In this document: one piece after another, positions 15,478-24,930 of the stretch | How positions within the stretch are numbered: position 1 is the stretch's first letter | Layout of the letters: every line of letters begins with the position of its first letter | Assembly: GCA_963725315.1 (NCBI GenBank) | Contig: CAVRYA010000008.1 | Span: 48,289-112,288, forward strand | DNA length: 64,000 bases | From: JBBRHQ01 sp963725315 | GTDB lineage: Bacteria; Actinomycetota; Thermoleophilia; Solirubrobacterales; 70-9 | Direction of reading: 5' to 3' | Made by a program: the position numbers and the translations under genes | Notes under the pieces: model-generated | Told to the model about the DNA's origin: nothing | Seen by the model: the letters and a program-made list of their open reading frames with translations, nothing else | The model's database searches: none

Positions 15478-16278
15478 TTAAGCGCTTCTGGCCCGAAGGA
15501 ACGGCTTGACCTTCTCCGCGAGTTCCACCGGGCGATCTAGGTACGGGAAATGCGTGCCGGGTGTGCGCTCGACCTCGACCCCGAGGCGGCGCGCGAGCCG
15601 GCCGGCGGCCTCGGAAAAGGCGGGGAAACTCGCATCGCTGACGAGTACTTCGATCGGCACACCGATCCCGTCGAGGGTCGCATCGCTGGGTAGATAGGTA
15701 TCGAATGCGCCGCTCTCGATGCGGAAGTACGTGCCCGCGCTCGCCAACATCGATGCTTGGGCGATCGGGTCGAGGCTCTCCCAGTTCGGATCGCCGGCGG
15801 CGAATCGGATGAAGCGCTCAAGCGCCTCCGGCGGTCCCCCCGACTCCATTCCCTCCCTGATCAGCGGGGTCAAGGTCCGGCGCATGTCGCCGGGGTCATC
15901 GAACAACGAGAACAGCGCTGGCTCGTGAAGGATCGCGCCACGGACCGACGCCGGATGGCGGATCAGCATCTCCAACGCGAAAATCCCCGCACTGCTGGTG
16001 CCGAAGATCGCAGCCGGGGCCAGCCCGAGAGTTTCGAGCAGCGCGGCTGCGTCGTCTGCTTGCTCCTCCGGAGAGGTCGTATCCCAGCCTGGCGGGGGCG
16101 GGCTTCTCCCATTTCCTCGCCGGTCGTAGGTGATGACCGTGAACTCGTCCGCGAGTAGCTCTGCGAATCGCGCGAAAACTCCCCCATATCCGGTGGCGCC
16201 CATGATCAGAAGCAGCGGGGGGCCGTCGCCCGTCAACTCGTAATACAGCTCCGCCTCATTCGCCGTCCGAACTGGCAT
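15478..16278 (-). CDS. Alpha/beta hydrolase
   Basis: 266 residues of the alpha/beta-hydrolase fold. The nucleophile elbow is GTSSAG (GxSxG type, Ser near residue 95); the oxyanion region is LLLIMGATGYGG, and YDRRGNGRS is the typical strand-4 block of peroxidase/hydrolase relatives. The catalytic histidine is in GTHFPYLDRP near the C-terminus. No signal peptide, so cytoplasmic. It is isolated between tRNA-derived repeats A and B, and the substrate cannot be inferred. Confidence 0.9.
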   Translation of the reverse strand: MPVRTANEAELYYELTGDGPPLLLIMGATGYGGVFARFAELLADEFTVITYDRRGNGRSPPPPGWDTTSPEEQADDAAALLETLGLAPAAIFGTSSAGIFALEMLIRHPASVRGAILHEPALFSLFDDPGDMRRTLTPLIREGMESGGPPEALERFIRFAAGDPNWESLDPIAQASMLASAGTYFRIESGAFDTYLPSDATLDGIGVPIEVLVSDASFPAFSEAAGRLARRLGVEVERTPGTHFPYLDRPVELAEKVKPFLRARSA

Positions 16279-16417
16279 GCACGTCTCCGCTCCGTTGGCG
16301 ATTCGCGACCTAATTGTCCCTCACGCACTACCAAGACTGGCCGCTTCGAGGCGAGGGCCCGAGTCGGACTTCGAGGGTTGCCGGCCTCCGCCCAACCGCT
16401 CGTACACCGCGGCCGGT

Positions 16418-16995
16418 CCGGAGTGATCTCCGCCCTAGACCGGCCCCGGTTGCTGCGCCACGCCTCGGAATCCGGCGCGGTGATCGAGGTGCGTGGCGTG
16501 TCGGCGCTTACGTAGCCCACGGCGCGCCGCTCTTTCGCATTGATGGCGCGGACGCTGGCATCGACGAGCGCGCACTCGACCGCGCGATCTTCGCCGAGGA
16601 GAGGACAATCACCCAGATCCTCCGTTCGCGATCCGGACCATCGCCGACATCGCCCTGCGCGCGCTCTCGCCGGCAGTCAACGATCCAAGCACCGCCGTGC
16701 AGGCCCTTGACGTGCTCGAGGAGCTATTGCACTTGATTGCGAAGCCGAGACCTGAGCGGAGGTCGAGTCTTGACGTGGACGGCACCCTGCGCGTCACCTA
16801 TCCGGCCGCCGACTGGACTGAGCTGCTCGCTCAAGTTGTCCCTGACCGAGCCCCGCCACTACGGTGCCGACCCCCCAGGTCGCGCGCCGCATCAGGGCCC
16901 TGCTGATTGAGCGCTCATACCAAGACCGGGCTGAGCGTGCGATGGCGGCGGAGCCCGATCACCTTGGTTTGGGTGGCGGCTTGCCGAAAGCCTGA
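16418..16995 (+). pseudogene. DUF2254 membrane protein, C-terminal remnant
   Basis: Three reading frames together recover the conserved C-terminal part of the DUF2254 family: DRPRLLRHASESGAVIEV, then AYVAHGAPLFRIDGAD, then RTIADIALRALSPAVNDPSTAVQALD (the family hallmark ALSPAxNDPxTA), then HYGADP-like and QVARRIRALL, ending at a TGA at 16993. At least three frame changes and the loss of the whole N-terminal membrane region show this is a decayed gene. Confidence 0.82.
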
Positions 16996-17271
16996 TGATC
17001 GCGCCGGCCACATCCACCCCCGCCTTGGCAGGGGCGCGGTACCACTTTGGTACCGGATGCATAGTCCGATCTGTCCAGATCGTCCCAACGCGTGGACGAT
17101 GGGGACGCGGGGGACGCCTGCGGACACATAGAGCACCAACGTCCCTCGGCTGGGGGCCGAGCGGTCGCTGGTTCAAATCCAGTCGCCCCGACTACTCGGA
17201 AGCCGGCATGGGAAAGCGAGCGCCGCTCCCTAGGCTGGGAGGTGGAAACCCCGGTCGGAAAGGAAAGGTCT
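16996..17271 (+). repeat. tRNA-derived repeat, copy B, with GGTACC pair
   Basis: Two GGTACC palindromes (17039-17044, 17049-17054) precede the block CGATCTGTCCAGATCG. The tRNA-derived part follows at about 17109-17198, with the same T-arm sequence and CGCCCCGACTACTCGGA end as copy C. Copies B and C share about 150 bases and bracket the luciferase-like oxidoreductase gene in direct orientation. No protein gene is supported in this stretch. Confidence 0.72.
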
Positions 17272-18144
17272 TTGAAGCTTGCGATCCACAATCCCTCGTT
17301 CGCCTACCCCGGTGGCCCCAAGAGCATCGCGCCGATGCTGGCGGCGACCGCCCGGGCCGCCGAGGAGGGCGGCGCCGACCAGTACACGCTGATGGACCAT
17401 TGGTTCCAAATCCCCCCGGTCGGCTCCCCCGAGGAACCGATGCTCGAGGGCTACACGTCGCTCGGATACCTCTCCGCCCAGACCGAGCGGATCCGCCTCG
17501 GCCTGCTGGTTACCGGTGTCACCTATCGCCACCCGGGTCTGCTGGCGAAGACGGTGACGACGCTCGATGTTCTCTCCGGCGGGCGCGCCCAGCTCGGCCT
17601 CGGCGCCGCCTGGTTCGAGGAGGAGCATGTCGGCCTCGGCGTCCCCTACCCGCCGATCGCCGAGCGCTTCGAGCGGCTCGAGGAGGCGATCCAGATCTGC
17701 TTCCAGATGTGGAGCGACGACGATGGGCCCTACGAGGGCAAGCACTATCGCCTCGCCCAAACCCTGTGCTCACCGCCACCGGTCCAGCAGCCGCGGCCGA
17801 CCCTGATGATCGGCGGCGCAGGCGAGAAGAAGACCCTGCGCATGGTCGCCCGCTACGCCGACGCCTGCAATCTCTTCGGCAACGACCTCGACGTCGTCGC
17901 CCATAAGCTCGAGGTCCTGAAGGCCCACTGCGAGGCCGAGGACCGCGATTGCGGCTCGATCGAGAAGACGATCCTTTTCGGCCGCAATCCCCTTGACGAC
18001 GTCGACGCGTTTCTCTCTCAGATGGATGCGATGGCGAAGCTCGGCATCGAAAAGGTCTGGGTCTCGAACAGAGTCCCGGACCCGCCCGCCTGGGCGAGCG
18101 AGGTCTGCGAGATGACCGTCTCGCGCCTGGAGGAACTCGGGTAG
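17272..18144 (+). CDS. LLM-class (F420-dependent type) flavin/deazaflavin oxidoreductase
   Basis: 290 residues of the luciferase-like monooxygenase TIM-barrel family. Signatures are DHWFQIPP near the N-terminus, the LGLLVTGVTYRHPGLLAKTV strand-loop typical of F420-dependent members, and LSGGRAQLGLGAAWFEEEH. PTLMIGGAGEKKTLRMVARYADACN is the usual C-terminal cofactor-side motif. The TTG start at 17272 is chosen because AGGAAAGG lies just upstream and homology begins there (LKLAIHNPSF); a GTG at 17242 is possible. The gene lies alone between direct repeats B and C, as if it were a movable unit. Confidence 0.9.
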   Translation: MKLAIHNPSFAYPGGPKSIAPMLAATARAAEEGGADQYTLMDHWFQIPPVGSPEEPMLEGYTSLGYLSAQTERIRLGLLVTGVTYRHPGLLAKTVTTLDVLSGGRAQLGLGAAWFEEEHVGLGVPYPPIAERFERLEEAIQICFQMWSDDDGPYEGKHYRLAQTLCSPPPVQQPRPTLMIGGAGEKKTLRMVARYADACNLFGNDLDVVAHKLEVLKAHCEAEDRDCGSIEKTILFGRNPLDDVDAFLSQMDAMAKLGIEKVWVSNRVPDPPAWASEVCEMTVSRLEELG

Positions 18145-18170
18145 GTGTTGAGCGGCTGTTCTCGCGGCTC

Positions 18171-18317
18171 GTGGTACCGGATGCTTCGTCCGATCTGTGC
18201 AGATCGTCCCGCCACGGTGACGGTGGGGACGCCGGGGACGCCTACGGACACATAGAGCACCAACGTCCCCCGGCTGGGGCCGAGCGGTCGCTGGTTCAAA
18301 TCCAGTCGCCCCGACTA
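18171..18317 (+). repeat. tRNA-derived repeat, copy C
   Basis: Starts GTGGTACCGGATGC, continues CGATCTGTGCAGATCGTCCC, and ends with the tRNA T arm (GCTGGTTCAAATCCAGT) and CGCCCCGACTACTCGGA. It is the downstream partner of copy B around the oxidoreductase gene. Its GGGGACG...CGTCCCC inverted repeat is intact. Confidence 0.75.
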
Positions 18318-18905
18318 CTCGGAGGCCCCCTCGACGGGCGCCGCTCGAGCACCTCGTGGTACCAGCCGTGGTACCACGACGGCAGGGGTGAAGGAGGCAC
18401 ACCACGCCTACTTCTATGCCGTGCCAGCCGGGACCGATGAGCAGCGACAGGAGTATCTGCAGGAGGCCTATCGACTCGGACGGGAGTTTTAGGAAGCCGG
18501 GCGCCAACGCCGATTGCCATATACATACGGCGACGTCCCAGGAAGACCACGACGGGCTCCGGGCGCTCTCGAGGCGGACAATCAAGGGCGAGGGACAGTG
18601 GAGGCCTACTTCGAGGCTCAAGTGGAGGAACGGGCCTGTCTGATCACCCGCCTAAGGATCCGGATCCGGCGCCACCGAATCGATCGCCAACTCATGCGGT
18701 GATCGAGCGCTTGCGAGGCCCTGACCCCCTCAGCCCGCAGGGCGTTGTCATGCTGCACCGGCTGTTGAGCGACGGGGCCGGCCCGCTCTTCTACGACTCC
18801 GGCGACGACCGGCAGCTTGCCGTCGCGGTCCAGGAGATTGCCAACTCGCTGGAGCATGGCCCGGCCATGCTGGTGTAGGAATACAACCGCCGTCGAGCTG
18901 GAGGC
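18318..18905. other. Gene-poor stretch with gene remnants
   Basis: Two more GGTACC sites (18358, 18370) occur at the start. A 34-codon open frame at 18388-18492 (HHAYFYAVPAGTDEQRQEY) and an open plus-strand stretch ending at about 18879 (VVMLHRLLSDGAGPLFYDS to NSLEHGPAMLV) look like fragments of real proteins but have no clear starts or family. I regard the stretch as decayed coding DNA. Confidence 0.45.
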
Positions 18906-19889
18906 CTAGCCGTGCGGGGGGCTCTCGGCCTGGATCGCCGCCTCGACCTCGCGCTCGAGGCCGCCGTGCTCAAGGTCCTCTACGACCTCGCTCTCCTCCA
19001 CCCGCGGACTGAGTGTGCCGACTACCGGCAGGTCACGCTCGGCCGAGAGCTCGTCGAGCGCCTCCTGCATCATCGCGGTGACCGCGTGGTAGACCGCCTC
19101 CACGTCAGGGTCGGGGCCGAACCGGCGCCGCAGGTCGATCCTGGGCAGGACCTGGATCGTGATCTGGGAGGGCAGCGGGACGCGGCCCGGCAGGTCCAGC
19201 ACCGTCACGCCGAAGGGAGGCGCGATCTGGATCGGCACGACCTTGAGCCGGAGGAGCCGGTCGAGGGCGAGGAAGTGAGAGAGCCGCTCGCCGCGGGTCA
19301 GGAATAGGGCGGTCTCCTGGCCGCCTATCGCCACCACGGGGACGATCGGCACGTCGGCCGCAAGCGCCAGACGAACGAAGCCGCTGCGATGGCCGAAGTC
19401 GATCTCCGCCGAGTGCCAGGAAGGCCGGTAGGTCTCGTGGTCCCCGCCGGGGTAGACGAGGAGCGCTGCGCCGTTCCCAAGCGCCGCAATCGCATTCTCG
19501 TGGTTGGCCGGGATCGTCCCGTACTTGCGCAGGGGTGCGAGGCCTGGCACTTGGAAGACGAGGTCGTGGGCGAGTTGGTGGAACAGCCGGTCGGGCCCGA
19601 AGTGGTTGTAGAAGCAGTAGGCGAAGGCGAAAGTGTCGGCGATCAGGGTCCCGCCCGAGTGGTTGCCGACCAACAGCACCGGCCCCTCGTCCGGGATCTG
19701 CTCGAGCCCCCGCACCTTGGGGCGGAAGTAGAGAGCCGCCAAACGGCCCAAGCCCGGCAGGGTTTCGCGGATGAACTGCGTGTCGCGCTCGCCCAGCGGT
19801 TCCTTGGCCCGAAAGCCGAGCAGGTCCCGCGCCATCACCGAGGCGGTTGCGCGGGTGGCGCCGAGCACCTGGGTGAACATCTCTCTCAT
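18906..19889 (-). CDS. Lysophospholipid/diacylglycerol acyltransferase-like protein
   Basis: 327 residues of the glycerolipid acyltransferase (PlsC/DAGAT) superfamily, peripheral to the membrane. The catalytic block is VGNHSGGTLIAD, a variant of NHx4D with a longer spacing, followed by YGTIPANHENA and the acyl-acceptor strand LLVYPGGDHETYRPSW, in which the PxG motif is typical of diacylglycerol-type members. The N-terminus is long and not hydrophobic. It starts 102 bases from, and divergent to, the Pat-like gene. Likely role: phospholipid or storage-lipid acylation. Confidence 0.87.
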   Translation of the reverse strand: MREMFTQVLGATRATASVMARDLLGFRAKEPLGERDTQFIRETLPGLGRLAALYFRPKVRGLEQIPDEGPVLLVGNHSGGTLIADTFAFAYCFYNHFGPDRLFHQLAHDLVFQVPGLAPLRKYGTIPANHENAIAALGNGAALLVYPGGDHETYRPSWHSAEIDFGHRSGFVRLALAADVPIVPVVAIGGQETALFLTRGERLSHFLALDRLLRLKVVPIQIAPPFGVTVLDLPGRVPLPSQITIQVLPRIDLRRRFGPDPDVEAVYHAVTAMMQEALDELSAERDLPVVGTLSPRVEESEVVEDLEHGGLEREVEAAIQAESPPHG

Positions 19890-19991
19890 CCTCGCGCTAT
19901 CCGTGGTTGGTCGTGAACCGATGGATCAACTCCCGGATGGTGACAGGCCCCCCGTACCCGCGCGGATAACCGCGGCGAATACGATCGACTC

Positions 19992-22704
19992 ATGACCGGC
20001 GCCTACCCCTCCCACAGGGAAGCCGACGTTGCGCTGCGTGACGGCTCCACCGTCCACGTTCGGCCGGTTCGGCCCGGTGACGAGCCGGCTCTGGTCGCAT
20101 TCTTCGGCGCCCTCAGCCCGGAGTCGCGCGGGTTCCGCTTCTTCACCGCCGGCGCGAGCCTGGAAGGTGCTGCACGCCTTACGGTCGATGTCGACTACGA
20201 GTCACGCTACGGATTGGTCGCGACGCGCGGCGACGACGAGCACCTGGTCGGACAGGGCACCTACGTGGCAATCGGCCCAAGCCGGGCGGAGATCGCGTTC
20301 GCGATCTCCGATGAGCTTATGGGAAGGGGCTTAGGGACGATCCTGCTCGCGCACCTGGCCGAGGTCGCCGGCGAGTTCGGAATCTCGATATTCGAGGCTG
20401 AGGTGCAGTCGGAAAACCGCCGCATGGTCGAAGTGTTCCGCGAGAGCGGATTCCCGGCCGAGATGTCCTCAATGCCGGGGGCCATCCACATCGAGCTTCC
20501 GACCTCGTTCTCCCCCGAGGCGGTGGAGCGCTTCGAGCAGCGAGATCGGCTCGCCGCCGCCGCCGCGGTGCGCCGTTTTTTCGAGCCCCGTTCGGTTGCG
20601 GTCGTCGGTGCATCGCGCCGACGCGGGAGTGTCGGCGGCGAGATCTTCCACAACATGCTGGAGGCAGGTTTCGGCGGCGTCGTCTACCCGGTCAACCCAT
20701 CGGCAGAGGTCGTCCAGTCGGTTCGCGCCTATCCCAGCATCAGCGACATTCCTGGGGAGGTCGACTTGGCGGTGATCGCGATTCCTGCCGAGGCCGTTGC
20801 CGACGCCGCCCATGCGTGTGTCGAGAAAGGGATTCCGGCGATCGTCGTGATCTCGGCGGGCTTCGCAGAGGTGGGAGAGAAGGGCGTCGAGCGCCAGCAT
20901 CATCTGGTCGAGATCTGCCGTGAGGCCGGGATCCGCTTGATCGGTCCAAATTGCCTGGGAATCCTCAACACCGCGCCCGAGAGCAGCCTTAACGCCACGT
21001 TCGCCCCGTCGATGCCGCCTCCAGGCAACGTCGGCTTCGTGACGCAAAGCGGTGCCCTCGGCTTGGCGCTGATCGACCTCGCCGCGGATCGCAGCCTCGG
21101 TGTCTCCTCGTTTGCCTCAATCGGGAATCGGGCCGATGTCACGGCCAATGACCTGCTGGAGTACTGGGAGGGCGACGAGCGGACCGGTGTCGGGCTGCTC
21201 TACATCGAGTCGTTCAGCAATCCGCGGCGCTTCTCCAAGGTGGCGCGGCGGATCGGGCGTCAGAAGCCGATCGTGGTCGTCAAGAGCGGCCGATCTTCAG
21301 CGGGTGCCCGCGCGACCGGATCCCACACCGGGGCGCTGATCTCGGCCTCCGACGTGACGGTCGACGCGCTCTTCGACCAGGTTGGGGTGATTCGCACCGA
21401 TAGTCTCGCGGAGCTGCTCGACGTGGCGTCGCTGCTCGCGAATCAGCCTCTGCCGGCGGGCCCGAAGGTGGGGATCATCACCAATGCAGGTGGGCCCGGG
21501 ATCATGTGCGCCGACGCCTGCGAGGCGGCTGGTCTCGAGGTGCCGACGCTCCCCGACCAGGTGAAGGCCTCACTGGCGGAATGGCTGGCGCCGGAGGCTT
21601 CACTCGCCAACCCGGTCGACATGATCGCGACGGCGAGCGCCGAGCAGTACAGGAAATCGATCACGCAGGCTCGCCGAGTGGGAGGGGATCGACGCGCTGA
21701 TCGTGATCTTCATCCGACCATTGCTGACCCGTGCCGAGGACGTCGCCGAGGCAGTACGAGCTGCCTGCCGGGACCTGAGCCGGCAGATCCCCGTCCAAGG
21801 GGTCTTCATGTCGGCCCACGATCATGCGGCGATGGCCGCTGCCGGCGGCGTGCCCGCGCACCTCTATCCCGAGGACGCCGCCCGGGCTCTCGGGCGAGTG
21901 ATGCGCCACGTCGAGTGGCGAGCACAGCCGCAGGAGGAGCCGGCTGAGATCGCCGACGCCGATGTCGACGGCGCCGTCGCCGTGATCGCCGAGGCCCTCG
22001 CCCGGGGCGGAGGATGGCTCGGCCTGGAGGAGATCACCAATTTGCTGGGCTGCTATGGCGTCGCGATGCCCGAGTGGCGCTCGGTCACCGACTCGGTCGC
22101 TGCCGGTCACGCCGCGGAGGAGCTGGCAGCTCGCGTGGCGCTCAAGGCTGCCGGTCCGGCGATCGTGCACAAGACCGATCTCGACGCGGTCCGGGTCGGG
22201 CTCGAGGGCGCGGCAGAGGTCTCATGGGCTGCGGTGGAGATGGACGAGGCGCTCAGCCGCGCCGGGGTCGAGCGCCAGAGCTTCATCGTCCAGAGCATGG
22301 TCGAGATCGGCACCGAGCTGTTGGTTGGCGTGGTCAGCGATCCCGTGTTCGGGCCGGTGCTCGCCTGCGGCGCAGGCGGGACACAGGCCGAGCTGCACAA
22401 GGACATCACCGTGAGGATCTGCCCACTGACCGCGCGCGAAGCGGGACAGATGATTCGTTCGCTGGCGATCTACCCCCTGTTGACCGGCTTTCGTGGAGCG
22501 CCTGAGGCCGACCTCGATGCGCTTCAGGGAGTCTTGTTGCGAATCGGCGCCATGGTCGACGCTCACCACGAGATCGTCGAGCTCGACCTCAACCCCGTGA
22601 TGGCGGGACCGCAGGGATCCCTGGCGGTCGATGCGAGGATCCGAGTCGAGGAGGCGCCGCCGCATCGTCCCTGGCCCAGCACCTGGAAGGTCGATGACAC
22701 CTGA
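19992..22704 (+). CDS. GNAT protein acetyltransferase fused to NDP-forming acyl-CoA-synthetase-like module (frameshifted)
   Basis: Pat-type protein lysine acetyltransferase architecture with the GNAT domain first (residues about 1-170), then the CoA-binding Rossmann domain (RSVAVVGASRRRGSVGGEIF), the ligase domains (RATGSHTGALISAS) and the ATP-grasp domain (RVALKAAGPAIVHKTDLDAV). Such proteins acetylate enzymes like acetyl-CoA synthetase; GNAT-first order is known in Streptomyces PatA. The first open frame ends meaningful homology near 21668 and homology resumes one frame over at LAEWEGIDALIVIF, so one extra base near 21,668-21,676 splits the gene. The total of about 900 residues is the normal family length. 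Sequence error or genuine disruption are both possible. Confidence 0.85.
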
Positions 22705-22839
22705 GCATGCGTACCGGGGGCGACTCGCGTGCGCCTAGCCGGATCTTGGGTACCACATTGGCACCCGATGCAACTTCCGAGCGATCTCGTTCCGCCCGCG
22801 AAAGAGCTCTAGGGTAGGAGCCCAACCCAAAGGAGAAAC
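22705..22839. other. Intergenic region with partial GGTACC repeat
   Basis: GGTACCACATTGGCACCCGATGC (22749-22771) resembles the start of repeat copies B and C but lacks the tRNA-derived part. AAAGGAG just before 22840 is the ribosome site of the dodecin gene. Confidence 0.5.
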
Positions 22840-23055
22840 ATGGCAGACAGCGTTTATCGCGTCACCGAAGTGATCGGCGTCAGTTCAGATTCATGGGAGC
22901 AGGCGGCGAGGAACGCCGTTGAGGCGGCCGGGGAGTCCGTGCGCGAGTTGCGGATCGCCGAGGTCGTCCGCCAGGACGTGACGATCCAGGACGGCAAGGT
23001 CTCCGAGTTCCGTGTCCGCCTTGGAATCTCGTTCAAATACGACAAGAGTCGATAG
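22840..23055 (+). CDS. Dodecin
   Basis: 71 residues, the full dodecin length. Dodecins form hollow dodecamers that store flavin (or CoA) in the cytoplasm. The family pattern is complete: VYRVTEVIGVSSDSWEQAARNAVE, where the Trp stacks on the isoalloxazine ring, and the final strand SEFRVRLGISFKYD. A strong AAAGGAG site lies at the right distance before the ATG. It is followed at 57 bases by the basic protein gene. Confidence 0.95.
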   Translation: MADSVYRVTEVIGVSSDSWEQAARNAVEAAGESVRELRIAEVVRQDVTIQDGKVSEFRVRLGISFKYDKSR

Positions 23056-23111
23056 CCGACCAGCGGATAGGCTCGGCCAAATAGTCCACGACGATCCGAG
23101 GAGAGTGCTCA

Positions 23112-23507
23112 GTGCCCCCTGCGAAGAAGAAGCCCGCATCCCGCAGTCGTCCTACCGCGCGAAAGCGCTCAACCACCAAGGAGCCAGCAGCGATCAAGCG
23201 CCTCAACAAGTCGCTCGACGCTGCTCAGGATGCGCTGAAGGAATTGCGCAAAGACGTGGGCCGGGACGTCGGCGAAGGTGGACGAGACATCTACAAGAAC
23301 CTGCAGAGGTTCGTCAAGGATGCCCGCCGCGACAGCGGCAAACTCAGCAAAGCACTCGAGCGTGACATCGACCATTTGCAGAAGCGCCTGAAGAGTTCCC
23401 CAAAGACGAAAAAATCGGGCGGTACAGGTACCCGCCGCAAGGCGGCGGGACGCTCAACCGCCAAGCGAAGCCCGTCGCGAAGAGCCGCACGGACGCGCAG
23501 CAAGTGA
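23112..23507 (+). CDS. Lysine/arginine-rich histone-like protein
   Basis: 131 residues, GTG start. Both ends are very basic (PPAKKKPASRSRPTARKRS at the start, RRKAAGRSTAKRSPSRRAARTRS at the end) and flank a charged helical middle (KRLNKSLDAAQDALKELRKD to DIDHLQKRLKSS). Such composition is typical of histone H1-like and nucleoid-associated proteins, so DNA binding is likely, though this is inferred from composition only. Confidence 0.75.
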   Translation: MPPAKKKPASRSRPTARKRSTTKEPAAIKRLNKSLDAAQDALKELRKDVGRDVGEGGRDIYKNLQRFVKDARRDSGKLSKALERDIDHLQKRLKSSPKTKKSGGTGTRRKAAGRSTAKRSPSRRAARTRSK

Positions 23508-23689
23508 TCGCTCTCGGAGGGCCATGCCGAGCCCCTCAACCAAGGAGTCTCGTTCAGCCTCGCGGAGAGCGCATCGAGAGTTGGCCACCGTCTTGATGTG
23601 GTGAAGCTACATTCAGCGCCTATTCGCTCAACTAGTCGCTCCTGTCGGGACGCGGATCCGGCCGTCAGGGATCGACCCGAGGAGGATCG

Positions 23690-24085
23690 ATGAAGCTGAA
23701 GAACCTCTTGGTAACTGCAGTCGCGGGAAGTGCGGTCATGATGGCATTTGCCGGAGAGGCGGTGGCGGAGGCGCCGATCGCGACTTCGGTGAAGGTCGAC
23801 GCGGTTGTCCTCGCCGACGGGGGCCAGCTGGGAGTGCTGGTGGGGGAGGTTGGCTCGCCCAACCCCAAGTGTCGGGCCGGGCGTCGGGTGAAGATCACTT
23901 TCACCTATGCCGATGGCCCCAAGCAGTCAGATACCGCGGTGACCAGCGCCAGGGGCTTCTTTGCCGGCGCCGGCACCAATCTGGGAGCTCAGGCAGCAAA
24001 GGTGACCGTGGTCAGGAAGTCCTTCGGGCCGAGGCGCCACCGCAGGACGTGCGCAGCGGTGACGAAATCAGTCCTCTTCGCCTGA
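23690..24085 (+). CDS. Secreted hypothetical protein
   Basis: 131 residues. A Sec signal peptide (MKLKNLLVTAVAGSAVMMAFAGEAVAEA, cleavage around residues 26-28) is followed by a beta-rich domain with two cysteines (PKCRAGRRVKITF and RTCAAVTKS) that could pair. GAGGAGG immediately precedes the start. No family recognised; the shape suggests a small extracellular Ig-like or binding domain. Confidence 0.75.
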   Translation: MKLKNLLVTAVAGSAVMMAFAGEAVAEAPIATSVKVDAVVLADGGQLGVLVGEVGSPNPKCRAGRRVKITFTYADGPKQSDTAVTSARGFFAGAGTNLGAQAAKVTVVRKSFGPRRHRRTCAAVTKSVLFA

Positions 24086-24249
24086 GTCGGGCAGGCCGCC
24101 ACCTCGATGCGGTCCCGGCGGTGGAGATAGGTGCATCGGGCGGACCCGGTAGGGACCCGTTCACCACCGCCGGCTGCGAGACCAAGTAATTGATCACCGT
24201 GGGGCTAGCTGGCCGACCTCGGGGTCGCCGACGCCGATGGGGCCCCGTC

Positions 24250-24903
24250 CTACTGAACTCGGTCGATCGCGGGTTCGGGGTGCTCGCCCAGGTATTCCAC
24301 CCAGGCCCGTTTGACACACGGATAGTGCTTCGAGGCCTCGACGGTGTCCATGAAGTTGACGATGTTGTCATCGAAGCGTTCTTGGAGCCGAGCGTCGGCG
24401 ATGCGGCCCTCGCTGTCGAAAGCCTCGTGGGCCTTGGCGAGCGAGAACATGTCCGGATAAATGCGGGCTCCCAGGTGCTCGAATGGGATTCGCATTCCCC
24501 AGAGACCGCGGTTGCCGCCGACCATTGACGGCGAGGCCGACAGCAGTAAGCCGCTGCGCTCGTTGAACGGCTGCGGGTCAAAGCGCGAGACCCAATCAAT
24601 CGCGTTCTTGAGCAACCCCGGCGGCGCGGCGTTGTATTCGGGCGAGGCAACCACGAAGGCATCGCTCGCCTCCAACCGCCGGCGGAACCGCTCAGCGCCG
24701 GGAGGGAATCCCTCCTCGCTTTGGGCGTCAAGGTTGTACGAGGGGCAGTCGAAATCGGCCATGGAGGCGCGATCCACCGCGCCACCGTGGGCCTCGAGGC
24801 AGGTGGCGGCAAGGTCCGCGAGCTGCGTGTTCAGCGAGCCTTCGCGGAGGGACGCCGAGAAGACCAGGAAGCTGACCGGCTCCCGAGGCGGATCGTCGTT
24901 CAC
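24250..24903 (-). CDS. NADPH-dependent FMN reductase
   Basis: 217 residues, flavodoxin-like fold. FSASLREGSLNTQLA is the phosphate-binding loop that holds FMN and ASPEYNAAPPGLLKNAIDWVSR is the defining second motif of the NADPH-dependent FMN reductase family (quinone, chromate or azo reductase relatives). MVGGNRGLWGMR forms the third conserved loop. Soluble. It lies just upstream (on the minus strand) of nothing obvious and 27 bases from the end of the RTX-like gene. Confidence 0.93.
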   Translation of the reverse strand: MNDDPPREPVSFLVFSASLREGSLNTQLADLAATCLEAHGGAVDRASMADFDCPSYNLDAQSEEGFPPGAERFRRRLEASDAFVVASPEYNAAPPGLLKNAIDWVSRFDPQPFNERSGLLLSASPSMVGGNRGLWGMRIPFEHLGARIYPDMFSLAKAHEAFDSEGRIADARLQERFDDNIVNFMDTVEASKHYPCVKRAWVEYLGEHPEPAIDRVQ

Positions 24904-24930
24904 GATCTCAGCAAGTCGGGCGGCGGCCGC

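Noticed and set aside
16959..18621. Minus-strand open frames with VGATGFEPATARP-type peptides
   Set aside because: This peptide is the reverse translation of a tRNA T arm and acceptor end. The frames are artefacts over the tRNA-derived repeats.
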